Part shown: positions 15,050 to 21,806 of the stretch, piece by piece
How positions within the stretch are numbered: the stretch's first letter is position 1
Layout of the letters: the number at the start of each line of letters is the position of its first letter
Source: JAJTHY01 sp964458795
GTDB lineage: Bacteria; Pseudomonadota; Alphaproteobacteria; Rickettsiales; Midichloriaceae
Assembly (NCBI GenBank): GCA_964458795.1
Contig: CAYWJW010000017.1
Location: 1 to 30,629 of the forward strand
Direction of reading: 5' to 3'
DNA: 30,629 nt
The notes under the pieces: model-generated
Told to the model about the DNA's origin: nothing
The model's input: only the letters and a program-made list of their open reading frames with translations
Database searches by the model: none
Made by a program: the position numbers and the translations under genes

Positions 15050-16111
15050 ATGAATATTTCTTTTACAATGGATACCTATAACACTCTAAGCTGGTACTAT
15101 CGTGTATTGATTGTAATTACATGTTTAACTTTAATTACTTATATATTTAGCATAATCACTTCTAGCCTTCACAAAGCATTAGCTAGAAACAACCATCCTA
15201 TCAAAAATATTGTACTAACCTCAGTTAGGCCTCCTTTATATTTCTTTATGATTGCAATGGGGTTTAGTATAGCCCTCCATATAATAGCAACCGAGTTTAA
15301 GTGGCATCATGAAATCACTAGCCACTTTAAAATTATAACAATAGTAGTTTCGATAGTCTGGTTTTTTGTCCGACTCATAGATAAGATGGAAGCTTATTTA
15401 GCTTTGCGCATAAAATATAAGCAATCCAAATTAGATAGCACCGCTTTGGGAGCCTTAACCAAAGTTGCTTATATAACCATATTTGTTCTTGCCTCCCTTA
15501 TCAGTATGGAAGCTCTTGGTTTTAGTGTATCTGGAATACTGGCTTTTGGTGGGGTAAGTGGTGTTATCATGGGCTTTGCGTCCAAAGATATACTCGCCAA
15601 CGTCTTAGGTGCCATCACCATATATTCTGATAAGCCATTCAAGGTGGGAGATTGGATTAGACTGCAGGAAAAAAATATTGAAGGCCATGTGGAAAAGATA
15701 GGCTTGCGCTGTACTATTATAAGAAGCCTAGAGAAACGACCAATATACGTGCCCAACTCAATCTTCTCCATAGTACCGATTGAAAATCCTTCTCAGATGT
15801 CGCACCGGCAGATAAACGAAACATTTGGCATACGCCATGAGGATTTTTCTGCCCTAAAGCAGATATTACATGACATCAATGTTATGCTTGCCGAAAATAC
15901 TGATATAGATAAAAAGCAAATCTGTTCAGCCAATTTTACGGGCTTCACTCCAACCTCTGTTAACTTAACTATATTGTGTTTTACCAAAGCTGTTGATTAT
16001 GCAGACTTCTTTAATGTTAAAGAACGACTGTTAATTGCAGCTGCTGCTATCATAGAAAAGCATGAGGCTAAGATGGCACAGTTGCAAATTGTTAAGTCTG
16101 GTGCATTATAG
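15050..16111 (+). CDS. MscS-family mechanosensitive ion channel
   Basis: MscS-type channels open under membrane tension and release osmolytes during hypo-osmotic shock. The 353-residue protein has about five hydrophobic segments (roughly 17-40, 63-82, 92-112, 137-155 and the pore helix 160-185). The pore helix region is glycine/alanine-rich (GILAFGGVSGVIMGFASKD), followed by the conserved beta domain: SDKPFKVGDWIRL, then EGHVEKIGLRCTIIRSLE and IYVPNS. A C-terminal alpha/beta domain completes the fold. It is somewhat longer than E. coli MscS because of extra N-terminal helices. It is probably co-transcribed with nuoI. The Shine-Dalgarno is weak (AATAATATTAT). Confidence 0.9.
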   Translation: MNISFTMDTYNTLSWYYRVLIVITCLTLITYIFSIITSSLHKALARNNHPIKNIVLTSVRPPLYFFMIAMGFSIALHIIATEFKWHHEITSHFKIITIVVSIVWFFVRLIDKMEAYLALRIKYKQSKLDSTALGALTKVAYITIFVLASLISMEALGFSVSGILAFGGVSGVIMGFASKDILANVLGAITIYSDKPFKVGDWIRLQEKNIEGHVEKIGLRCTIIRSLEKRPIYVPNSIFSIVPIENPSQMSHRQINETFGIRHEDFSALKQILHDINVMLAENTDIDKKQICSANFTGFTPTSVNLTILCFTKAVDYADFFNVKERLLIAAAAIIEKHEAKMAQLQIVKSGAL

Positions 16112-16112
16112 C

Positions 16113-16173
16113 TAATACCAAAACCCATAAATAATTAAGGGAATTCGCCGCATTCACTTAATTATTGGTATAA
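16113..16173. repeat. ATACCAA-ended palindrome after mscS
   Basis: AATAATTAAGGGAAT and ATTCACTTAATTATT form a 15 bp arm pair with one mismatch around a CG-rich 7-nt loop. Outer ATACC and GGTAT extend the stem, with an extra bulge on the left side. The ends match those of the longer element at 20315-20475. It could serve as a bidirectional terminator between mscS and grpE. Confidence 0.6.
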
Positions 16174-16236
16174 GTCAGTATAAAACACGTCGCTCGATAC
16201 AAAGATTTGCTATTTAATCTTATCTTCGTTTACAAT

Positions 16237-16785
16237 TCATCCGACTTTGGCAACAGCAACTAGTGCGGGGCGAATGAGCCTGCCATGTAGAGTGTATCCA
16301 GCTTGAATGACTTGCACCACAGTGCCACTAGGATGAGTAGTACTTGCTATTTCTGTAATCGCCTGATGCAAATCATGGTTAAATGGTTCATTAAGCGGAT
16401 CGATTCGGACAATTCCATATCTCTCAAAGATATCAATTAATGATTTTTTTGTTAGTTCAACCCCAGTAAATATCTGCTTTAACGTGATATTAGACTCCAG
16501 CTCATCTGTATTAATACTACTTTCTGCGCGATGTAAATTTTCAAGAACCTCTATCAGATCTTTCGCAAACTTAGAAATGCTATATTTGGAAGCCTCCTCC
16601 ATATCTTTAGACACTCGTTTACGATAATTATCATAATCTGCAGCTAACACCATAAGTTGCTTATTTAGCTTCTCATTTTCTTCACGCAGCTTATCTATAT
16701 CTGGTAATTCTTCAACTGAAGCTGCCTCTGGCGCCTTATGTGGTTTATGTGCATCTGCAAATTTTTTTTCTGGTTTTTTATCCAT
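16237..16785 (-). CDS. grpE: Nucleotide exchange factor GrpE
   Basis: GrpE releases ADP from DnaK and so drives the Hsp70 folding cycle. The 182-residue protein has a charged, disordered N-terminus and then a long coiled coil (EKLNKQLMVLAADYDNYRKR), where the R-x-x-Y-D-N-Y-R-K-R pattern is the GrpE signature. A compact C-terminal beta domain with NEPFNHDLHQAI, QAGYTLHGRLIRPALVAVAK follows, in the order typical of the family. It lies 86 bp after trhO, and most of that gap is copy 3 of the ~78 bp repeat. A heat-shock promoter was not identified. Confidence 0.95.
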   Translation of the reverse strand: MDKKPEKKFADAHKPHKAPEAASVEELPDIDKLREENEKLNKQLMVLAADYDNYRKRVSKDMEEASKYSISKFAKDLIEVLENLHRAESSINTDELESNITLKQIFTGVELTKKSLIDIFERYGIVRIDPLNEPFNHDLHQAITEIASTTHPSGTVVQVIQAGYTLHGRLIRPALVAVAKVG

Positions 16786-16796
16786 ATCTAATTACC

Positions 16797-16873
16797 TATA
16801 CTTCTCTTATTTTATATTTACTAATATAGTTGACTACTTAGCCCTATGGAAGCCCCTGAGTGAAATATTTTTT
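16797..16873. repeat. Dispersed ~78 bp repeat, copy 3
   Basis: This is the most diverged copy: CTTCTCTTATTTTATATTTA, then CTAATATAGTTGAC, core TACTTAGCCC, TATGGAAGCCCCTGAG, TGAAATATTTTTTA. It fills the trhO-grpE gap. Its end supplies the last two bases of the trhO stop codon. Confidence 0.72.
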
Positions 16874-17624
16874 AAGCAATAACCTCGGCCTTTTTGATGC
16901 CTTTACTGTAAGGGTTTAAATCGTGATCAATAGCTATGCGATCATCAAACACAAAGCATCTGCCATTCCAATATTCGCGCTTGCGCTTGGCCTCCATAAA
17001 ATACTTAATGATCCCACCATCAAGGTGATAGACTTTCTTAAAGCCTTTTTTAAGCAAATATGCTGTGGATTTTTCGCATCTTACACCACCCGTGCAGAAC
17101 ATTCCAATTGGTTTATCTCGATCATAATCTTCAAGGTTGTTATCCATCCACTCAACTAGTTCAGTAAAGTTTCGGATGCGCGGATCTACTGTATTTTTAA
17201 AAGCTCCGAAGGCTCTTTCATAATCGTTACGTGTATCAATCACCATTGCACCACTATCAATCAAAGCTTCCCAATCTTCTGCTTCTATTCGCTTACCTGT
17301 TAATTTAGCATCCAACCCCTCCACTCCAAACTTAATAACTTCAGTTTTTATTTTTACTTTAAGCTTGGCAAACGGCGATACATAGCAGCTAGACTCTTTA
17401 TACTTCATATCTGCAAAGGCTTCGATTCCTTCAATAAACACATAAAATGCATCGATCGCTTCACGCGAGCCTGAAATTGTTGCATTAACACCTTCTTCAG
17501 CAAGCAGTATAGTGCCTAGTATGGAATTATACTTGCAAAACTTATACACAGCAAGCTTCACTTCCCTAACATCCGGAAGATCCACAAATTTATAAAAGGT
17601 TGTTACAACAAATTGCTCTTCCAT
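16872..17624 (-). CDS. trhO: tRNA U34 hydroxylase, rhodanese-domain (TrhO)
   Basis: TrhO (UPF0176/YceA family) carries out oxygen-dependent 5-hydroxylation of U34 in tRNA. The 250-residue protein has the N-terminal acylphosphatase-like domain with LAEEGVNATISGS (41-53) and a rhodanese domain. The active-site loop is FCTGGVRCEKS (176-186), with the C-x-G-G-x-R-C-E-K signature and cysteines 177 and 183. VIDTRNDYE (128-136) is the conserved rhodanese segment. Length is on the short side but complete. It starts 11 bp after ppa, so the two probably form an operon. The stop codon merges into repeat copy 3. Confidence 0.93.
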   Translation of the reverse strand: MEEQFVVTTFYKFVDLPDVREVKLAVYKFCKYNSILGTILLAEEGVNATISGSREAIDAFYVFIEGIEAFADMKYKESSCYVSPFAKLKVKIKTEVIKFGVEGLDAKLTGKRIEAEDWEALIDSGAMVIDTRNDYERAFGAFKNTVDPRIRNFTELVEWMDNNLEDYDRDKPIGMFCTGGVRCEKSTAYLLKKGFKKVYHLDGGIIKYFMEAKRKREYWNGRCFVFDDRIAIDHDLNPYSKGIKKAEVIA

Positions 17625-17635
17625 AAATATCTACT

Positions 17636-18169
17636 TTATTTTGAGTTTTTAAAACGTTTAACAGCTTCAACGATTATTTTTTCAGCAGCCTCGCTACCTT
17701 CCCATCCTGTAACTTTTACCCATTTACCTTGTTCTAGCTTTTTATAGTTTTCAAAAAAGTGAGATATCCTTTGCAAGAAAATTTCTGGCAAATCAGAAAT
17801 AGTAGTTACCTTAGCAAAGTATGGGTCTACCTTATCATCAGGCACTGCTAGTATTTTCTCATCACTACCTTTTTCATCTTCAGTAATCAAAACCCCGATA
17901 GGCCTAACCGATATAACCGCACCTGCTGCAATAGAGAAATTCGTGTGCACTAGCACATCAACCGGATCACCGTCACCAGAGAGAGTATGCGGTATAAAAC
18001 CATAGTTGCATGGGTATGACATACTGGTTTGCATAAATCTATCAACTACTATCATTCCAGCTTCTTTGTCGAATTCATATTTAACTGGACCTGCATTCAT
18101 AGGTATTTCTATGACCACATTGCATTTGCTTGGTAAATCTTTGCCGGCAGAGATTTTATTAATATCCAT
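17636..18169 (-). CDS. ppa: Inorganic pyrophosphatase (family I)
   Basis: Ppa hydrolyses pyrophosphate to phosphate and pulls forward biosynthetic reactions. The 177-residue protein matches the family I hexameric enzyme. Metal-binding aspartates lie in the signature DGDPVDVLV (66-74) and in ITEDEKGSDEKI (D98, D103). Substrate-contacting E21, K30 and Y57-type positions are present (VIEIPMNAGPVKYEFDKE, YPCNYGFIP). The ATG follows AAGGTG at good spacing. It leads the ppa-trhO pair. A promoter candidate lies at 18196-18224. Confidence 0.96.
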   Translation of the reverse strand: MDINKISAGKDLPSKCNVVIEIPMNAGPVKYEFDKEAGMIVVDRFMQTSMSYPCNYGFIPHTLSGDGDPVDVLVHTNFSIAAGAVISVRPIGVLITEDEKGSDEKILAVPDDKVDPYFAKVTTISDLPEIFLQRISHFFENYKKLEQGKWVKVTGWEGSEAAEKIIVEAVKRFKNSK

Positions 18170-18195
18170 TATATTATCACCTTTTGTTTTGCTTC

Positions 18196-18224
18196 TTTAT
18201 AACACAATATCCATCTACGAGCAA
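18196..18224 (-). promoter_or_regulatory. Candidate promoter of ppa-trhO
   Basis: On the minus strand TTGCTC (18224-18219), 17 bp, TATAAA (18201-18196). Confidence 0.45.
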
Positions 18225-18316
18225 CCATATCAAAAGTATTGTAATAAGAATTTTTATTAATGATTTATTAATACTATTACTATACGATGGTGACATGAGA
18301 GAGAAGAGTATTGGAT

Positions 18317-19420
18317 ATGATAAACAGACCGTTAACAGAAGAGGAAAGACTAGATAAGCAAAACTTTGCACGCATACAAAACATTGCTGCCTCTAAAAAT
18401 GGAGCCAGCGTTGATGCTGCTATCGCAGAGTTAGAGAACAAATATTCTACCAAGATTAATGCGGCAATACAAGCTGGCAATCTGAATGAAGCAGTGACAC
18501 TGATAAGCAACATCGGCATTGGAGTAACTAATGAACATTCAAAAGATGCTTTGATGTTGGCAATTAGGTACAATGACAAAGATGCTACCACTCAGCTAGC
18601 TGAAGGAGTTAATGTTCACGATGCACTGGCTAGAAGTTCTATATTTGATAAAACGCTTCTTAATGCAACGATGGGGAATTCGGATTTATTTAAGATTATA
18701 GCTGAAAAATCAACTCAATTTGAGAGAGGTGCGTTTTTAGATGGTTTAAAGATCGATAGGAGCAATACATGGGCTGTAGAATTCATAGTAGAGCAGGGAT
18801 TACATGCCTCATATTCGGTTAAGTTGGATACCTTGCTAAATAAAGCTAAATCCTTAGGAGATACTAATTTAGCAAGCGCACTAATCGATAAAGGAGCTGG
18901 CCTCAGTGTAGAATTTACAGATAAGTTATCGCACAGATTTCAAGAGAATGCAGTTGATATCCTTAAAGCTAACCCTGACAACCCAGAAGCGGCTATAAAA
19001 CAAGCGCTTTTTAATACTTATGGTATAAAAGATGCAGCTCTCGATAAATTCTCTGAAGTCATTGATAATTGTAACTTAGGGATGGGTGAGAAAATTGGTA
19101 TATGGATGTCTTCTCTTTTTTCAACAATCACATATGATGAAATGAAGGCTGAAGCAATAAGTAATAAAGTAGGTGAAGTTAAAGAGGCTTTTGAGGCCGA
19201 CATTTCAGGATTTAATGCTTCAATTAATAAGGCTATGGTTGAGAAATTTAAAGAGAATTTTGTTGACGAGATGAAAAAATCAAAGGTGAGCAATATGGAT
19301 CAGGCTAAAGTGCAAGCAGCGAGTGTTGCGCCTGACTTGGCAAAGGCAGCAAGTGAAGGAATAGAAAAGCCCGCATCTCCCATGCCTTCACAAACAAGAG
19401 GAGGAGGACAGTCTAGGTGA
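18317..19420 (+). CDS. Helical repeat protein, divergent ankyrin-like
   Basis: This protein of about 367 residues is almost all helical. Units such as DALMLAIRYNDKDATTQLAE, LLNATMGNSDLFKIIAEKS and LLNKAKSLGDTNLASALIDK follow the helix-turn-helix spacing of ankyrin repeats (L-x-x-A-x-x-x-G-x-x-x-x-x-x-x-L-I-x-x-G). They lack the tight consensus, so I call it ankyrin-like. The C-terminal third is charged and helical, ending in a Pro/Ser/Gly tail (PASPMPSQTRGGGQ). No signal peptide is seen. The ATG at 18317 is preferred because AGAGAAGAG lies 9 nt upstream; a TTG at 18311 is the alternative. Ankyrin proteins of intracellular bacteria are often effectors, but here that is inference. The MsrBA gene starts 9 bp later. 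Confidence 0.68.
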   Translation: MINRPLTEEERLDKQNFARIQNIAASKNGASVDAAIAELENKYSTKINAAIQAGNLNEAVTLISNIGIGVTNEHSKDALMLAIRYNDKDATTQLAEGVNVHDALARSSIFDKTLLNATMGNSDLFKIIAEKSTQFERGAFLDGLKIDRSNTWAVEFIVEQGLHASYSVKLDTLLNKAKSLGDTNLASALIDKGAGLSVEFTDKLSHRFQENAVDILKANPDNPEAAIKQALFNTYGIKDAALDKFSEVIDNCNLGMGEKIGIWMSSLFSTITYDEMKAEAISNKVGEVKEAFEADISGFNASINKAMVEKFKENFVDEMKKSKVSNMDQAKVQAASVAPDLAKAASEGIEKPASPMPSQTRGGGQSR

Positions 19421-19429
19421 CCTTAACAC

Positions 19430-20287
19430 ATGAAATACAAAGCTAAAAGCTTACCTGACGCACTGCTTGCGGTAATCCGTGATAAGAGCACCGAACATCC
19501 TTTTACCGGGAAATATGAATCCTCAGAGGAGGTAGGGACATATTTGTGCCGGCTATGTGGGTTTGCGTTATTCCGCTCTGAGGACAAATTCAATGCCTAT
19601 TGTGGATGGCCGAGTTTTGACCAGGAAATCCCTGGCAATATAGCGCATACCCTTGATGAGGATGGAGCTCGCACAGAGATTTTATGCGCACGATGTCATG
19701 CACACCTTGGTCACGTATTTGAAGGCGAAGGCTTTACCTATAGAAATATTAGGCACTGCGTTAATTCTGCGAGCCTTGACTTTGTAGCTAACGCCACTGT
19801 GGTAGATTCAGAGGAAGCAATACTTGCGGCCGGCTGTTTTTGGGGCGTTGAGTACTATTTTAAAAAATTATCAGGCGTGTTAAAGGTTGAATCTGGCTAT
19901 ATTGGCGGCACTCTAGCGAACCCCACCTATGAGGATGTTTGCAGCGGCAACACTGGCCACCTCGAGGCAATCCGCGTACTTTATGATCCTTCCGTCCTAT
20001 CGTATGAGGATATAGTAAAGTACTTCTTTGAGATCCATGACTTTACTCAAACGGATGGCCAGGGGCCTGATATAGGGACTCAATACTTAAGTGCTTGCTT
20101 TTATTATGATAGGGCTCAGCTAGATACTATATCGGAGCTGAAAGACCAGCTTAAAGCCAAAGGTTATGGAGTTGCCACACAAGCATTACCAGTAACTACA
20201 TTCTGGCCAGCTGAGGAATATCATCAGGATTATTACCAGAAGTCTGGTCAAACTCCATATTGCCACAGGTATAGGAAAATTTGGTAG
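19430..20287 (+). CDS. msrBA: Bifunctional methionine sulfoxide reductase, MsrB-MsrA fusion
   Basis: The 285-residue protein joins two enzymes that repair oxidised methionine. The N-terminal domain is MsrB (R-sulfoxide): zinc CxxC pairs in CRLCG and CARCHAHLGH, and the catalytic RHCVNSASL. The C-terminal domain is MsrA (S-sulfoxide): catalytic GCFWGVEYYF, ESGYIGG, the EAIRVLYDP strand and QYLSACFYY. It ends PYCHRYRKIW with a possible recycling cysteine. The B-then-A order is less common than A-then-B. It follows the ankyrin-like gene by 9 bp, without a clear Shine-Dalgarno, and may be coupled to it. Both active sites look intact. Confidence 0.94.
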   Translation: MKYKAKSLPDALLAVIRDKSTEHPFTGKYESSEEVGTYLCRLCGFALFRSEDKFNAYCGWPSFDQEIPGNIAHTLDEDGARTEILCARCHAHLGHVFEGEGFTYRNIRHCVNSASLDFVANATVVDSEEAILAAGCFWGVEYYFKKLSGVLKVESGYIGGTLANPTYEDVCSGNTGHLEAIRVLYDPSVLSYEDIVKYFFEIHDFTQTDGQGPDIGTQYLSACFYYDRAQLDTISELKDQLKAKGYGVATQALPVTTFWPAEEYHQDYYQKSGQTPYCHRYRKIW

Positions 20288-20314
20288 TCACGGACATTAT
20301 CTATCATACGTATA

Positions 20315-20475
20315 ATACCAATTTCGGTAAGCAACTGCACAGATGCACTTCATCTTTTGATTTTTTTAGTCGCCACTGAAAACCCCAAATATGTAGAATA
20401 TTATGGGCTTTCAGTGACTTCCCAAAAAATCAAAATTTATCCCGCTTCTGTACAGTTATTTGCCGGAATTGGTAT
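20315..20475. mobile_element. MITE-like 161 bp palindromic element
   Basis: Terminal arms of 28 bp (20315-20342 and 20448-20475) begin ATACCAATT and match at 23 or more positions when one is reversed. Inside, TTTTGATTTTTT (from 20355) pairs with AAAAAATCAAAA (to 20435), and CCACTGAAA pairs with TTTCAGTG. The whole unit could fold as one long hairpin. It has no coding capacity of its own, which fits a miniature inverted-repeat element. Its right arm contains the stop codon and last six codons of the ubiquitin-like gene. Confidence 0.7.
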
Positions 20476-21010
20476 AACTCTTATCGTAATATGCTGCAAG
20501 TGCACTCATTGTACTTCCAAAAATGAAAAGAGGTATGGCAAGAATAATACAGTTTTTTACGGAAGACACTTCAGGAAATCTAGTAGTACTATAAATTGTC
20601 ATAGAAACTCCTTCATAAGAGTCAGTGCTAATATGCTTACTTAAGTCAACATACTTCCCAAAGGATCTAAAATACATGGCAGCACCCAATAAAGCGAGCA
20701 CTCCGCCATACATAGAGCTTTCTAGATTAAAACAACTCCATAGTGTTTTAACTTGGCCTCTTTGAGGGTTGGTTGCTTTGGAAACGGTTCGTGAGCTAAG
20801 GATTAAAATGTCATCAGCTTTAATTCTGCATTCCTCAAGAGTTTTGTTATCATCTAGTTCAACATCATTATTGATAAGAGCTCGATCGCTTACATCATCA
20901 ATTCCAAACATAGTAGAATAAGTTTTTTTCACGGCTCCAATAGTGATGCTTTCATCGAAAACAAGCTGATGTCCTTGCAGTTCTCCCTGTTTTCTTATTA
21001 TAATTCTCAT
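20456..21010 (-). CDS. Ubiquitin-like domain protein with two membrane helices
   Basis: The first ~74 residues of this 184-residue protein track ubiquitin. MRIIIRKQG is strand 1. SITIGAVKKTYSTMFGI (21-37) matches the T-I-x-x-V-K helix and G-I turn. ALINNDVELDDNKTLEECRI (44-63) matches L-I-F-x-G-x-x-L-x-D-x-x-T-L-x-x-x-x-I. KADDILILSSR (64-74) matches the final strand. No C-terminal diglycine follows, so conjugation is unlikely. Two hydrophobic segments lie at about 99-116 and 152-175. The start has AGGA 6 nt upstream. The final residues YTNSGK are encoded by the palindromic element, suggesting that its insertion changed the original C-terminus. A host-directed role is inference from the eukaryote-like fold. 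Confidence 0.7.
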   Translation of the reverse strand: MRIIIRKQGELQGHQLVFDESITIGAVKKTYSTMFGIDDVSDRALINNDVELDDNKTLEECRIKADDILILSSRTVSKATNPQRGQVKTLWSCFNLESSMYGGVLALLGAAMYFRSFGKYVDLSKHISTDSYEGVSMTIYSTTRFPEVSSVKNCIILAIPLFIFGSTMSALAAYYDKSYTNSGK

Positions 21011-21320
21011 AAATATTCCTCTATTATTTTATGATATTATAACACACTAGGCCTTGTCCTACAACGCCTTAAGAGAGAGACATCAAATCCGGTCACCCCG
21101 TGACTTTGATCGCGGGGTGACCGGAGTTTAATATTCATGCAACAATGTCTATCAAGTAACGAGGTGACAGAGTAAGCGGCAAATATAGCTTAAGCCACAA
21201 CCCAATTCCGTGTAGATCGCTCAGTTCAGGGTGATTTTATAGTAGATGTTGAAAAGTTATGCCTCTGGCAGCCTTATAACTCCAAATAGGGGTCTGTAAT
21301 GAACATTATTGAGAGTTCAA
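21011..21320. other. Intergenic stretch with GC-rich hairpin
   Basis: No convincing gene is seen. The notable feature is a GC-rich perfect inverted repeat, CCGGTCACCCCG (21089-21100) with CGGGGTGACCGG (21113-21124), which stands out in an AT-rich genome and has no adjacent T-run. A second weak hairpin, GTTAT...ATAAC, lies near 21257-21280. The rest could be remnants of a lost gene or an unknown RNA. Confidence 0.5.
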
Positions 21321-21398
21321 GCGCACTTCTCTTATCTTATATTTATTAGTATACTTGACCCGAAAGGCCAATGGAAGTACATGAGTGAAATATTTTTT
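21321..21398. repeat. Dispersed ~78 bp repeat, copy 4
   Basis: It starts GCGCACTTCTCTTATCTTAT and runs through TATTAGTATACTTGAC. It has the core CCGAAAGGC, then CAATGGAAGT, ACATGAG, TGAAATATTTTTTGA. It lies 19 bp beyond the rplQ stop, at the end of the ribosomal operon, so it may sit in the 3' UTR of that transcript. Confidence 0.8.
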
Positions 21399-21416
21399 GA
21401 GGTAGCGGAAGTACTA

Positions 21417-21776
21417 CTACTTATCAACAAACTCAATCATTGCCATTTGGGCATTATCACCTTTGCGATAGCCGGCTTTGAGAATACGAAGATAGCCACC
21501 ATTACGGTTTTTTACTTTCGCTGCAATTTCGGAAAACAGCTTTTGCACTTCTGGGCAATTACCTCGCATAAAGCTTATAACTTGACGTCTTGCATTAAGG
21601 TCATCATTCTTGCCAAGAGTTACTATCTTTTCTGCTATTGGACGAAGATCCTTAGCCTTAGGTAACGTTGTAAAAATCTGTCCATGCTGAATTAATTCCT
21701 TTACCAAGTTCATAAATAAAGCAGCTCTATGACTACTGCGACGCCTAAGTTTTCTGCCTCTAATACCGTGGTTCAT
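21417..21776 (-). CDS. rplQ: 50S ribosomal protein L17
   Basis: L17 lies near the peptide exit tunnel of the large subunit. The 119-residue protein begins MNHGIRGRKLRRRSSHR, the L17 N-terminus, and has LIQHGQIFTTLPKAKDLRP (51-69 approx.) and a C-terminal NGGYLRILKAGYRKGDNAQM. It is the last gene of the alpha operon, 30 bp after rpoA. Length is normal for alphaproteobacteria without an extension. Confidence 0.96.
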   Translation of the reverse strand: MNHGIRGRKLRRRSSHRAALFMNLVKELIQHGQIFTTLPKAKDLRPIAEKIVTLGKNDDLNARRQVISFMRGNCPEVQKLFSEIAAKVKNRNGGYLRILKAGYRKGDNAQMAMIEFVDK

Positions 21777-21806
21777 ACTATCCTCTAATTCCTTTTTCTA
21801 ATTCTT

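Noticed and set aside
20357..20644. Open frame of 95 codons on the plus strand
   Set aside because: It begins inside the palindromic element and continues antisense to the ubiquitin-like gene.
21309..21665. Open frame of 118 codons on the plus strand
   Set aside because: It starts inside repeat copy 4 and then runs antisense to rplQ; a shadow frame.
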